From the NCBI GenBank assembly GCA_002337005.1, contig DDFD01000081.1:1-53500 (forward strand): a DNA stretch of 53,500 nt, in the 5' to 3' direction. Origin of the DNA: Flavobacteriales bacterium UBA1937 (GTDB taxonomy: Bacteria; Bacteroidota; Bacteroidia; Flavobacteriales; Weeksellaceae). The notes beneath the pieces were generated by a model. That model was not told the origin of the DNA. It did not search any database and saw only the letters and a program-made list of their open reading frames with translations. The position numbers and the translations under genes were made by a program. This document shows, in pieces, positions 32,027 through 40,906 of the stretch (the first letter of the stretch is position 1; each line of letters begins with the position of its first letter).

Positions 32027-34891
32027 ATGACAAATTCTGCCGACAAAAGACTGTACTTAATCGATGCTTATGCAATGATTTTTCGTGGTTATTACGCATT
32101 AATCCGAAATCCGAGACTCACTTCAAAAGGTTTGGATACTTCCGCTATTTTTGGGTTTACCAATTCCTTGATTGAGTTGATTAGAAGAGAAAAGCCAACA
32201 CATTTGGCAGTGGTTTTTGATGTAGGAAAAGCAAGTGTAAGAACCGATGATTTTGCAGATTATAAAGCCAATCGTTCCGAAACGCCAGAAGCCATAAAAA
32301 TTGCTGTTCCTTTTATTCATAGGATTTTGGAAGCCATGCATATCCCGATTTTGGGTGTGGAAGGTTACGAAGCAGACGATGTAATTGGTACAATTGCTGG
32401 TAAAGCCGAAAATGAAGGATATGACGTTTTTATGGTGACTCCAGATAAGGATTTTGCACAGTTGGTTACCGATAAAATTAAGATTTACAAGCCTGCTTCT
32501 AAATTTGGTGATGTAGAAATTTTGGGAGTGGAAGAAGTGAAAGCCAAATATGAAATTGAAAATCCAAAACAAGTAATTGATTATCTTGCAATGATGGGAG
32601 ATGCGGTAGATAATATTCCAGGTTTGGAAGGAGTTGGCGAAAAAACGGCGATGAAATTTTTGAAAGAATACGGAAGCATCGAAAATCTTTTGGCAAATAC
32701 CGATAAACTCACAGGGAAACTCAAAGAAAAAGTAGAAAATTCGGCAGAAAGAGGTATTTTATCTAAAAAATTGGCAACGATAATTTGCGATGTTCCCGTA
32801 GAATTTCACCAAGAACAATACGATTTAGAAACGCCTGATTTTGAAAAAGTAAGAGAAGTTTTTGATGAAATTGAATTCCGAAGATTGTATGAGAATTTGT
32901 ATAGAGCGTTTAATCAGAGCCAAGAACCGAGAATCGAGAATCAAGATGCAAATGCTGAAAGTCAAAAAGTTGACCCAAATAAAATTACCAAGTACGATAA
33001 GCAGCCAACAGATAAGAAAAGCGCATTTGTAGGAGATTTATTCGCCAATTTCGAAGAATTAGAACAAGCGACTTCCACCAAAAAAACGGTGAAAGATAAC
33101 GATCATTTGTATCAATATATCGACACGCCAAAAGCACAAAAAATGCTGGTTCAGAATCTAATGGCTCAAAAAGTGGTGTGTTTTGATACCGAAACTACGT
33201 CGCTGAATGAATTAGAAGCCGAATTGGTCGGAATGAGTTTCAGTTACAAGAAAGGGTTGGCGTACTACATTCCGCTTTCGGAGAAAAGGGAAGAAGTGTT
33301 GGAAACGCTGGAAATTTTCAAACCATTTTTTGAAAAAGAAGACGTGCTGAAAGTGGCGCACAATCTGAAATTTGATTATAAAGTGCTTCATCAATACGGA
33401 GTAGAAATCAAAGGAAACCTTTTTGATACGATGATTGCGCATTATCTCCTGAATCCTGATGGAAGACACGGAATGGATTATCTTTCGGAAATGTACCTCG
33501 ATTACAAACCCGTTTCCATTGAAACTTTAATTGGCAAAAAAGGTAAAAATCAAGGGACTTTTCGTGATGTTGATATTGTAGAAGCCACAGAATACGCTGC
33601 TGAAGATGCCGATATTACTTTCCAATTATACGAACTTTTTGCACCTCAACTCAAAAAAGAAAACCTTGAAGATTTATTTTATAAAATTGAAATGCCTTTG
33701 ATGACGGTTTTGGCAAAAATGGAATTGGCGGGAATTTCTCTCGACGAAAATTGGCTGAAACAAGAAAGCATTGATTTAGAAAACGATTTAAGGAATTTAG
33801 AAAAAGAAATTTTTGAACTTTCTGGCGAAGAATTTAATATGAATTCGCCAAAACAATTGGGAGAAATTTTGTTTGAAAAAATGCAGCTTGATCCGAAAGC
33901 GAAAAAGACGAAAACCGGACAATATGCTACTTCAGAAAATGTTTTGCAAAAATTGGCGAGCAAACACGAGATTATCAAGCATATTTTAGAATACCGAACC
34001 TACCAAAAATTGAAATCAACTTACGTTGACGCGTTGCCAAGTCAAATTGATAAAGACGACCATCGTGTTCATACCAATTTCTCGCAAACTACGGCTGCCA
34101 CAGGTAGATTGGCTTCCGTAAATCCGAATTTGCAGAATATTCCGATTAGAACTTTGCGTGGTCAGCAAATTCGTGGTGCTTTTGTTTCTGGAGAAGGCAA
34201 CAAAATTATTTCCGCCGATTATTCTCAAATTGAATTGCGCCTCATTGCCGAAATTTCGGGGGAAGAAAATATGATTAAAGCCTTTCAAAACGGTGAAGAT
34301 ATTCACGCTTCTACCGCTGCAAAATTATTTGGAATTCCTTTGGAAGAAGTGACCAAAACGCAGCGTTCACAAGCAAAAACCGTGAATTTTGGGATTATCT
34401 ACGGACAAGGTGCTTTTGCTTTGGCAGAACAAACAGGGCTTTCCCGAACCGAAGCAAAACAACTCATCGATTCGTATTACGAAACTTATCCGAAATTGAA
34501 AATTTGGATGGCAGAACAAGTGCAAAAAGCCCGTGAATTGGGTTATGTAGAAACTTTATTCAACAGAAAAAGACATTTGAAAGACATTAATTCTGCCAAT
34601 TTTGTAGTGAAAGCTCACGCTGAAAGAAATGCGGTAAATGCGCCAATTCAAGGTTCTGCTGCCGATATTATTAAAATTGCGATGATAAACATCGACAAAG
34701 TTTTTGAAAAAGAAAAATTAAAAACCAAAATGTTGCTTCAAGTTCATGATGAATTGGTTTTTGAAGCTCCAACTGATGAAGTAGAAGTGGTAACCTACCT
34801 CATAAAAACCGAAATGGAATCGGCAGTGGAAACACAAGTTCCGCTTTTGGTAGAAGTTGGCGTTGGTGAAAATTGGTTGGAAGCGCATTAG
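32027..34891 (+). CDS. polA: DNA polymerase I
   Basis: A 954-residue three-domain enzyme. The 5'-3' nuclease domain (about 1-300) has YLIDAYAMIFRGYYAL, EGYEADDVIGTIA and GDAVDNIPGLEGVGEKTA. The 3'-5' exonuclease domain keeps its acidic residues (CFDTETTSL near 387, and YAAEDADITF), so proofreading is probably active, unlike many firmicute enzymes. The polymerase domain has motif A SADYSQIELRLIAE, the O-helix RSQAKTVNFGIIYGQG and motif C VHDELVFE. It fills gaps and removes RNA primers. Residues about 300-355 are a poorly conserved linker (SQEPRIENQDANAESQK). Confidence 0.97.
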   Translation: MTNSADKRLYLIDAYAMIFRGYYALIRNPRLTSKGLDTSAIFGFTNSLIELIRREKPTHLAVVFDVGKASVRTDDFADYKANRSETPEAIKIAVPFIHRILEAMHIPILGVEGYEADDVIGTIAGKAENEGYDVFMVTPDKDFAQLVTDKIKIYKPASKFGDVEILGVEEVKAKYEIENPKQVIDYLAMMGDAVDNIPGLEGVGEKTAMKFLKEYGSIENLLANTDKLTGKLKEKVENSAERGILSKKLATIICDVPVEFHQEQYDLETPDFEKVREVFDEIEFRRLYENLYRAFNQSQEPRIENQDANAESQKVDPNKITKYDKQPTDKKSAFVGDLFANFEELEQATSTKKTVKDNDHLYQYIDTPKAQKMLVQNLMAQKVVCFDTETTSLNELEAELVGMSFSYKKGLAYYIPLSEKREEVLETLEIFKPFFEKEDVLKVAHNLKFDYKVLHQYGVEIKGNLFDTMIAHYLLNPDGRHGMDYLSEMYLDYKPVSIETLIGKKGKNQGTFRDVDIVEATEYAAEDADITFQLYELFAPQLKKENLEDLFYKIEMPLMTVLAKMELAGISLDENWLKQESIDLENDLRNLEKEIFELSGEEFNMNSPKQLGEILFEKMQLDPKAKKTKTGQYATSENVLQKLASKHEIIKHILEYRTYQKLKSTYVDALPSQIDKDDHRVHTNFSQTTAATGRLASVNPNLQNIPIRTLRGQQIRGAFVSGEGNKIISADYSQIELRLIAEISGEENMIKAFQNGEDIHASTAAKLFGIPLEEVTKTQRSQAKTVNFGIIYGQGAFALAEQTGLSRTEAKQLIDSYYETYPKLKIWMAEQVQKARELGYVETLFNRKRHLKDINSANFVVKAHAERNAVNAPIQGSAADIIKIAMINIDKVFEKEKLKTKMLLQVHDELVFEAPTDEVEVVTYLIKTEMESAVETQVPLLVEVGVGENWLEAH

Positions 34892-34921
34892 AATTGAAAA
34901 TTGAAAGTTGAGAATTGAAAA
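34892..34921 (+). repeat. AATTGAA-type tandem repeat after polA
   Basis: GAATTGAAAATTGAAAGTTG-like 7-8 nt units start right at the polA stop. A similar run is found at 48418-48450. Confidence 0.5.
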
Positions 34922-34922
34922 T

Positions 34923-34994
34923 GTTTTTGCTTCGTAGAAGCAAAAGGCTTGTAGAAAATTATACATTTAGAAAATGAGTTCCGTAGGAACGAAA
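34923..34994 (+). repeat. Paired C-GTA-G hairpin element, intergenic copy
   Basis: Two hairpins 49 bp apart: TTTTGCTTC-GTA-GAAGCAAAA followed by GGCTTGTAGAAAA, and GTTCC-GTA-GGAAC followed by GAAAGG. The same pair with 50-bp spacing is embedded in the coding region at 39495-39575. Confidence 0.7.
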
Positions 34995-35027
34995 GGTAAT
35001 TATTAAGATCTATTATAACTTAATTTT

Positions 35028-35924
35028 ATGGCAAAATATTTATATGATGATTTTATTGTTAGATTGTCTGAAAAGTTTATTAGAAGATTAGAAGAAATTG
35101 AAAGTGATTTTAATTTTGAACTTGGAGATGAGTTTGAATTTGCATTATGTGATATTCTACAAGATTTACTACCTGATAAATTTGGGGTAGCTAGAGGTTT
35201 TGTAGTTGATCAAAATGGAAATAAAAAGGGTGATGATATAATTATATATGATAGAAATAGGTTTCCCACTTTAAGATTAAGAGATAAAGATACCATTCAT
35301 AGATTAGAAAATATACCTATTGAAGCAGTTTACGCTTATATTGAAGCTAAACATACAATAGAATATGATTTTGAAAATAAGAATTGTAATTTTTTTAAAG
35401 CATTTGAACAAGCTATTGAAGTCAAAAAATTAATTTCAACAAGAAATCCAAGAAATATTCTTAGTTTTAACCCTTACTTTGAAAATACTCCTTTTTTTGA
35501 AAGAGGTAGGATTGAAGAGAATTTGAAATTGCTTCCCTCAATAAACAATCCAGCATTTAGTTGTATCGTTGCTAGAAACTTTAAATTTTCTACTAGAACA
35601 ATAAAAAATATAGATATAAATTCAATTGATTTTTTAACACAAAACATTCTTATTCCAAAAGAAGATGTAATTCCAGACTTAATAGTATTAAATAAAGATA
35701 TTATTTTTTATCCAGCTTTAATTGAAGATGGTAATATAACAGATACATCTTTATTATTTATGAATAATGGAAAAGATAAAGTAGCATACAGAATTTTAAT
35801 ACGTAAGAATATAGCTTTCGGTATTTTTATTTCACATTTATTATATGTTATTGATTGGATAAAATTAGATAAGATGCCTTGGAATTTAATACATTTTGAT
35901 GCAACTAGAAATAAAGAAAATTAG
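35028..35924 (+). CDS. DUF6602-like protein with nuclease-type motif
   Basis: 298 residues. The N-terminal helices (LSEKFIRRLEEIE, GDEFEFALCDILQDLLPDKFGVARGFVVD) precede GDDIIIYD (68-75) and YIEAKHT (104-110). The spacing of Asp70 and Glu106-x-Lys108 and the surrounding strands suggest a PD-(D/E)xK-like fold, as seen in the DUF6602 family, members of which lie in defence or mobile regions. Catalysis is inferred. The gene is much more AT-rich than polA before it and YciI after it, with no operon partner, and so may be a transferred cargo gene. No clear -7 box is seen. Confidence 0.6.
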   Translation: MAKYLYDDFIVRLSEKFIRRLEEIESDFNFELGDEFEFALCDILQDLLPDKFGVARGFVVDQNGNKKGDDIIIYDRNRFPTLRLRDKDTIHRLENIPIEAVYAYIEAKHTIEYDFENKNCNFFKAFEQAIEVKKLISTRNPRNILSFNPYFENTPFFERGRIEENLKLLPSINNPAFSCIVARNFKFSTRTIKNIDINSIDFLTQNILIPKEDVIPDLIVLNKDIIFYPALIEDGNITDTSLLFMNNGKDKVAYRILIRKNIAFGIFISHLLYVIDWIKLDKMPWNLIHFDATRNKEN

Positions 35925-35984
35925 CATCAATATGAATAGACTTTATTAGAAACTCAAAATTGCAGAAACAAAACTCAAAAAATT

Positions 35985-36254
35985 ATGAAAACATTAGTCC
36001 TATACAAAACAGCGCCAGATACAACAATGGAAAAAATGATGGAAGTCTTTCCAGCGCATCAAGAAAATGAAGACAAATTTATAAAAGCAGGAAAAATCTT
36101 GGGAATTGGTCCGTTTGCAATTCCGGGAGATGGAGCAATGGCGATTTTTACCGATAAAGAATCTGCCGAAGAATTTGTAAAAGGAGATCCCTTTGTTACC
36201 AAAGGTTTGGTGTCGAAAGTGACCATCAAAGAATGGCACGATGAATTGATGTAG
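35985..36254 (+). CDS. YciI-like protein
   Basis: An 89-residue dimeric alpha/beta-barrel (ferredoxin-like) protein: TLVLYKTAPDTT, HQENEDKFIKAGKILGIGPFA, then GAMAIFTDKESAEEFVKGDPFVTKGLVSKVTIKEW. This is the YciI signature with the DPF motif at the dimer interface. The family is mostly uncharacterised; some members are dehalogenase-like or degradation enzymes. It ends three bases before the next gene and could be co-transcribed with it. Confidence 0.88.
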   Translation: MKTLVLYKTAPDTTMEKMMEVFPAHQENEDKFIKAGKILGIGPFAIPGDGAMAIFTDKESAEEFVKGDPFVTKGLVSKVTIKEWHDELM

Positions 36255-36257
36255 TCA

Positions 36258-37148
36258 ATGAAATTTCTCATCATTATTCCAGCTCACAACGAAGAAGAAA
36301 ACATACTTCCGTGTTTAGAATCTCTGAAAAATCAGACGTTTCAGGATTTTAAATGCATTGTTGTGAACGACGGTTCTACCGATAAAACCCAAGAAATAGC
36401 TGGAAAGTACAAAGTACAAAGTACAAAGTACAAAGTTTTAAATTTAGAGAAATCTGAGCATCAGCCTGGCGCAAAAGTGGTGAGAACTTTTAACAAAGGT
36501 CTGGAAACCGAAAATTTAGAAGATTACGATGTGGTTTGTAAATTTGATGCAGATATTATTTTTCCTAAAAATTATTTAGAAAAAGTAAACGAAGTATATG
36601 AGAAAAATCCAAATGCAGGAATGGTCTCTGGTTTGGTTTACATTCGTTCTTCTGTCATTCCGAGGAACGAGGAATCTCATTCTGATTTTTTGAACAAAAA
36701 TAAAGAATGGCAATTCGAAAACCTTTCTTCTAAAAATCACGTTCGTGGTCCGATAAAATCTTACCGAAAAGAATTATTTCTGAAAATGAACGGTTTGAGA
36801 GCAGTTCTCGGTTGGGATAATATCGATGTGATGCTTTGCAAAATGCACAATTACGAAACAGTGACGATTAAAGAACTTTGGGTAAAACATCTTCGTCCAA
36901 CAGCATATAAATACAAATCTCAAAAAGCCGAAAAATTAGGAGAATATTTCTACAATATTGGTCTTGATTTTCCTTTGGCTGCTATTTCTTCAGCGAAATC
37001 TTCGTGGAAGAATAAATCTATTTCGGAGTTTTTGATTACGATGAAATCTTTTTTGAAACAGAAAAATCCTAGAATTTTGACGGAAGAAGAAATTGTATTT
37101 ATCAGAAATTTGCGTTGGAATGAAATGCGTAATAAATTAAAAAAATAA
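36258..37148 (+). CDS. Family 2 glycosyltransferase carrying two repeat insertions
   Basis: 296 residues. The GT-A core has LIIIPAHNEEENI (4-16), VVNDGSTDKTQ (36-45), and the metal motif DADI (97-100). Two segments look foreign. Residues about 49-60 (GKYKVQSTKYKV) come from a run of TACAAAG units. Residues about 131-142 (SSVIPRNEESHS) come from a GTCATTCCGAGGAACGAGGAATC repeat of REP type. Both keep the frame. The insertions lie in loops, after the DGS and DAD motifs, so activity may be retained. It follows the YciI gene by three bases and precedes an amidohydrolase. Confidence 0.88.
   Translation: MKFLIIIPAHNEEENILPCLESLKNQTFQDFKCIVVNDGSTDKTQEIAGKYKVQSTKYKVLNLEKSEHQPGAKVVRTFNKGLETENLEDYDVVCKFDADIIFPKNYLEKVNEVYEKNPNAGMVSGLVYIRSSVIPRNEESHSDFLNKNKEWQFENLSSKNHVRGPIKSYRKELFLKMNGLRAVLGWDNIDVMLCKMHNYETVTIKELWVKHLRPTAYKYKSQKAEKLGEYFYNIGLDFPLAAISSAKSSWKNKSISEFLITMKSFLKQKNPRILTEEEIVFIRNLRWNEMRNKLKK
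36405..36436 (+). repeat. TACAAAG tandem repeat inside a coding region
   Basis: About four copies of AGTACAA/AGTACAAAG, encoding part of YKVQSTKYKV in the glycosyltransferase. Confidence 0.75.
36650..36680 (+). repeat. REP-type palindrome inside a coding region
   Basis: GTCATTCCGAGGAACG then AGGAATCTCATT, translated as VIPRNEESH. The block is of the same type as the intergenic REP-like units. Confidence 0.7.
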
Positions 37149-37159
37149 ATGATTAAACA

Positions 37160-38851
37160 ATGAAAAATATATTCATCATATTCTTGCTTCTATTCTTCGG
37201 AATTTTTCCCGCCCAAAAAAAAGTAGATTTAATTGTTTATAATGCCAAAATTTATACCGTAAATCAGAATTTTGATATGGCAGAATCAATGGCGATTTCT
37301 AAAGGGAAAATTGTAGCAATTGGCGGAAAAGAAATTCTTAAAAATTATACTTCAAATCAAAAGATTGATGCTCAACAAAAGCCAATTTGTCCAGGATTTA
37401 TAGATGCACATTGCCATTTCACAGGTTATGCAACAGACCGTTGGAAGAGTGATTTGGTTGGTACTAAATCTTGGGAAGAAATTGTAGAAAAAATCAAAAA
37501 ATATAGCGAAACAGCGCCTAAATTTTGGTTGTATGGAAGAGGTTGGGATCAGAATGATTGGCAGGTTAAAGAATTTCCTAGCAAAGAAAAATTAGATGAA
37601 TTGTTTCCTTATCGTCCAGTTTATTTAAAGAGAATTGACGGTCACGCTGCTATTGCCAATCAAAAAGCATTGGATTTAGCAAAAATTACGGTTGATACTA
37701 AAATTTCAGGAGGAGAAATCGAGCAAAAAAACGGAAAATTGACAGGGGTTTTAGTTGATAATGCGATGGATTTGGTAGAAAAAGTGATTCCAGAGATTGA
37801 AGATGATTTGGCGATACAATATTTTGGTGAATTACAAAAAGAGTGTTTTGCATATGGTTTAACTTCGCTTCATGATTGTGGAATTTCTGAGCATACTTTG
37901 TCGCTTTTAGAAAAATCTCAAAAGCAAAATGTGCTGAAAATGAATATTTTCGCTTTGCTAGAAGACAATCCTAATTATTACGAAAAATGGATAAAAAAGG
38001 GACGTTACACGAATGGGAAAATCACTGTTGGAGGTTTTAAAGTCTATGCAGATGGAGCTTTGGGAAGTAGAGGCGCGTGTTTGCTCAGCGATTATCACGA
38101 CAAACCAAATTGGAAAGGTTTTCTTTTGAGCGATAAAGAGCATTTTGAAGATTTAGCTAAAAAATTGATAAACAGTAATTTGCAAATGTGTACTCACGCC
38201 ATTGGTGATTCTGCTAACCGAGAAATTCTAAAAATTTATGGTGATGTTTTAAAAGGCAAAAATGATAAAAGATGGAGAATAGAACACGCACAAATTGTAA
38301 ATTCTGCTGATTTTCAATATTTTGGAAAATACAATATCGTTCCGTCTGTTCAACCAACTCACGCCACTTCTGATATGTATTGGGCGGAAGAAAGATTGGG
38401 AAATGAACGCATAAAAATGGCGTATGCTTATCAAGATTTGTTGAAACAAAACGGTTGGGTTGCATTGGGAACAGATTTTCCTGTGGAAGATATCAATCCT
38501 TTTAAAACGTTTTTGGCAGCAGTAGCAAGAAAAGATGCTCAGAATTATCCTAAAAATGGTTTCCAAAAAGAGAATGCTCTAACCAGAGAACAAACATTGC
38601 GTGGAATGACAATTTGGGCTGCAAAATCGGTGTTTCAAGAGAATGAAAGAGGAAGTTTAGAAGTGGGTAAAAATGCGGATTTTATTATTTTGAACCAAGA
38701 TTTAATGAAAATTGATGAAATGGATATTTTAAAAACAAAGGTTTTGGAAACTTGGGTTGACGGAAAAAATGCTTTTAATGTTACACCAAGAGTTTCAGAA
38801 ATTTTAGAAAATATGGTTCCAAATAAAGGTGTTAAAAAATCTCAAAAATAA
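37160..38851 (+). CDS. Exported amidohydrolase (YtcJ-like)
   Basis: A 563-residue protein with a signal peptide (IIFLLLFFGIFPAQ). The metal site starts with PGFIDAHCHFTGY (HxH), KVYADGALGSRGA holds a likely metal-bridging position, THAIGDSAN and RIEHAQIV supply histidines, and GTDFPVEDINP the catalytic Asp. It fits the amidohydrolase-3/YtcJ group that hydrolyses N-acyl or cyclic amides; the substrate is unknown. The exported form is usual in Bacteroidota. It is 11 bases after the glycosyltransferase. Confidence 0.92.
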   Translation: MKNIFIIFLLLFFGIFPAQKKVDLIVYNAKIYTVNQNFDMAESMAISKGKIVAIGGKEILKNYTSNQKIDAQQKPICPGFIDAHCHFTGYATDRWKSDLVGTKSWEEIVEKIKKYSETAPKFWLYGRGWDQNDWQVKEFPSKEKLDELFPYRPVYLKRIDGHAAIANQKALDLAKITVDTKISGGEIEQKNGKLTGVLVDNAMDLVEKVIPEIEDDLAIQYFGELQKECFAYGLTSLHDCGISEHTLSLLEKSQKQNVLKMNIFALLEDNPNYYEKWIKKGRYTNGKITVGGFKVYADGALGSRGACLLSDYHDKPNWKGFLLSDKEHFEDLAKKLINSNLQMCTHAIGDSANREILKIYGDVLKGKNDKRWRIEHAQIVNSADFQYFGKYNIVPSVQPTHATSDMYWAEERLGNERIKMAYAYQDLLKQNGWVALGTDFPVEDINPFKTFLAAVARKDAQNYPKNGFQKENALTREQTLRGMTIWAAKSVFQENERGSLEVGKNADFIILNQDLMKIDEMDILKTKVLETWVDGKNAFNVTPRVSEILENMVPNKGVKKSQK

Positions 38852-38881
38852 ATTTTAAATCTTGAATTTTTGAATTTTGAA

Positions 38882-39997
38882 TTGAAAAAAATCGCATACA
38901 TAGAACTCGATACTCACGCTGAAATTGCGCTGAATTTTATGGAATTAATGAATGATTCTAACGAATTTTCTGTGGATTATTATTTCAGCGAGAAAATTTT
39001 GAAAGCGCTCGATTTACAAGAAACTGAGAACATCAAAAAAGCAACTCCAGAAAATCTTATCCAACAACTATCAGCCGACAACTATCAACTAGTTATCATT
39101 GGAACGGTGCATCGTTATTTCAATGTTTTTGAGAAAGTTGTAGAGAAATTCAATACATCTATAATTTGTCATAATTTGAATTTTGTGAAAGATTCAAATT
39201 TTGATTTATTGAGTTCTATTTTTAAAGAAGATTTTCAGTACCGTTTGAAATTATTGTTGAAAGAAGGTTTGTTGAGGAAATCAGAAGTTTACCAAAAAGC
39301 AAAAAATCTTTTGGTTTTAGATGATAATTTAGCAAATAATAATTATAAAAATCTACAGATTTTTTACACTAAATTTTCTGAAAAATCTGAAAATGAAAAT
39401 TTGAACATCGTTATTCCAGGAGCGGTTTCGCAGAAGAGGAGAGACTACAAAAGTGTAATTAAAAAATTAAAAAATTTAGAATTAAATTTTGAGGAAAGTG
39501 AGCTCCGTAGGAGCGAAACGTTTGTAGAGAATAGGCTTTCAGAAAAAGGAAGTTCCGTAGGAACGACACAAAATATAGAAATCATTTTCCTAGGAAAAGC
39601 ACAAAGAAAAGAATTAGAAATGCTTCAAGATTTTGAGGAATCAAAACCAAAAAATATTTCTATTCAGTATTTTACAGAAAAAGTTTCTCAAAATGAGTTT
39701 GATAGTTTGATGCAAAAAGCTGATATTTTGTGGTGTCCTATTCAACCAGAAACGGAGTTTTTTAGTCAAAAAGAAATCTACGGAGTGACGAAAATGAGCG
39801 GAAACATTGGTGATGCCATCAAATTTGGAAAATTGGCAATTTTTCCAGAGAATTATCCTTCGAAATATCCTTTTATTATTCCTGAAAAGAGAAGTATGGA
39901 AGATGCTTTATTTATGAAAAAAGAAATAGATTTTTCAGAATTTAGCAAAGAAAAAGTCTTAAAACAATTAGAAAAAACTATTTTTGCACTGTTGTAA
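38882..39997 (+). CDS. Glycosyltransferase-like protein with an embedded hairpin-repeat insertion
   Basis: About 371 residues. N-terminal KKIAYIELDTHAEIALNFMELM and C-terminal ADILWCPIQPETEFFSQKE, followed by GDAIKFGKLAIFP, give a GT-B-like donor-site pattern; the family is not firmly identified. There is no ATG: TTG 38882 (LKKIAYI) is the most likely start, TTG 38870 an alternative. Residues about 204-231 (ESELRRSETF to SSVGTTQN) are encoded by two C-GTA-G hairpins at 39495-39575, the same pair found between polA and the DUF6602 gene. The block adds roughly 28 residues in frame. Downstream lie FkbM and a flippase gene, so a surface-glycan role is probable. Confidence 0.65.
   Translation: MKKIAYIELDTHAEIALNFMELMNDSNEFSVDYYFSEKILKALDLQETENIKKATPENLIQQLSADNYQLVIIGTVHRYFNVFEKVVEKFNTSIICHNLNFVKDSNFDLLSSIFKEDFQYRLKLLLKEGLLRKSEVYQKAKNLLVLDDNLANNNYKNLQIFYTKFSEKSENENLNIVIPGAVSQKRRDYKSVIKKLKNLELNFEESELRRSETFVENRLSEKGSSVGTTQNIEIIFLGKAQRKELEMLQDFEESKPKNISIQYFTEKVSQNEFDSLMQKADILWCPIQPETEFFSQKEIYGVTKMSGNIGDAIKFGKLAIFPENYPSKYPFIIPEKRSMEDALFMKKEIDFSEFSKEKVLKQLEKTIFALL
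39495..39575 (+). repeat. Paired C-GTA-G hairpin element inside a coding region
   Basis: AGCTCC-GTA-GGAGC (GTA at 39507) followed by GAAACGTTTGTAGAGAA, then GTTCC-GTA-GGAAC (GTA at 39557); the spacing is 50 bp versus 49 bp in the intergenic copy at 34923-34994. Confidence 0.75.
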
Positions 39998-40029
39998 ACA
40001 ATCAAAATCAAACATCTATCATTCAATCA

Positions 40030-40824
40030 ATGAGCATTTATCATTTTTTAACAGAAACTTCACAATATATTATTCCGCAGGTTTATAAGCAACGATTTTT
40101 TAAGAAGCAGGCTAGACTTTCTAGAGAAAATATTTTTGAAAGAAAAGTAGAACCAGAATTGCTTTGGTTGACGGAATTTCTCCCGAAAGATGCTGTTTTT
40201 ATGGATGTTGGTGCTAATGTTGGTCATTTTTTGTATCAATTAGAATATTATCTTTTCCCACAAAATATTTATGCTTTTGAACCGAATAAATCTTTGAATA
40301 AAAAATTGAAAAGATTGTTCCCAAAAGTAAATCTTTTTTCGGTGGCTTTGTCTGATGAAAACACTGTTGCAGAATTTAAAATTCCTATTTTGAAAGGCGA
40401 AAAAGTAAATTCTAGAGGTACACTTCAGGTAGATTTTCACGAAGAAAATGAAGAAAAAGTTGTGATTGAAAAAGTAAAAGTGGTGAAATTAGATGATTTT
40501 GAGCCTTTTAAGAATTTGAAAAAATTAGATTTCATCAAAATTGATGTAGAAGGAAACGAAATGAAAACGCTTCGTGGTGCTAAAGATACTATTTTGAAAT
40601 ACCAACCAGTTTTAATGGTAGAAATGGAACAACGCCATCACAAAGAACCACTTTGGACTTTGATTTCAGAAGTAGAAAATTGGGGTTTTACCGCCAATTA
40701 TTTGGATAGAGAAACCTTTAGCTTAAAGAAATTAACAGAAGAATTTATCAATTCTCAAGATGCGGTTTTCGTGAAGGATTATAAAAACTACATTAATAAT
40801 ATTATTTTTATAGCAAAATCGTGA
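40030..40824 (+). CDS. FkbM family methyltransferase
   Basis: 264 residues. The SAM-binding motif is FMDVGANVGHF (57-67), followed by YAFEPNKSL, SVALSD, and the FkbM signature IKIDVEGNEMKTLRGA. The N-terminal part (about 1-50) is basic. FkbM enzymes O-methylate sugars or secondary metabolites. Sitting next to a flippase and glycosyltransferase-like gene, it likely methylates a surface polysaccharide residue. A 17/19-bp hairpin follows the stop. Confidence 0.9.
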   Translation: MSIYHFLTETSQYIIPQVYKQRFFKKQARLSRENIFERKVEPELLWLTEFLPKDAVFMDVGANVGHFLYQLEYYLFPQNIYAFEPNKSLNKKLKRLFPKVNLFSVALSDENTVAEFKIPILKGEKVNSRGTLQVDFHEENEEKVVIEKVKVVKLDDFEPFKNLKKLDFIKIDVEGNEMKTLRGAKDTILKYQPVLMVEMEQRHHKEPLWTLISEVENWGFTANYLDRETFSLKKLTEEFINSQDAVFVKDYKNYINNIIFIAKS

Positions 40825-40828
40825 AAAC

Positions 40829-40884
40829 GTAAAGTCGTAAAACTGTTAAGATGTTTTTTCAACTCAACGATTTTACAACTTTAC
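40829..40884. repeat. Long inverted repeat of heptad-type sequence
   Basis: GTAAAGTCGTAAAACTGTT (40829-40847) pairs with AACGATTTTACAACTTTAC (40866-40884) at 17 of 19 positions, counting one G-T. It has no T-run, so it is not a typical terminator, and lies between the methyltransferase and flippase genes. Confidence 0.65.
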
Positions 40885-40906
40885 AATTCAACAACTTTAT
40901 AGAAAA

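Noticed and set aside
32123..32572. 149-codon frame on the opposite strand of polA
   Set aside because: Lies entirely in the polA 5'-nuclease domain and has a composition typical of an antisense shadow.
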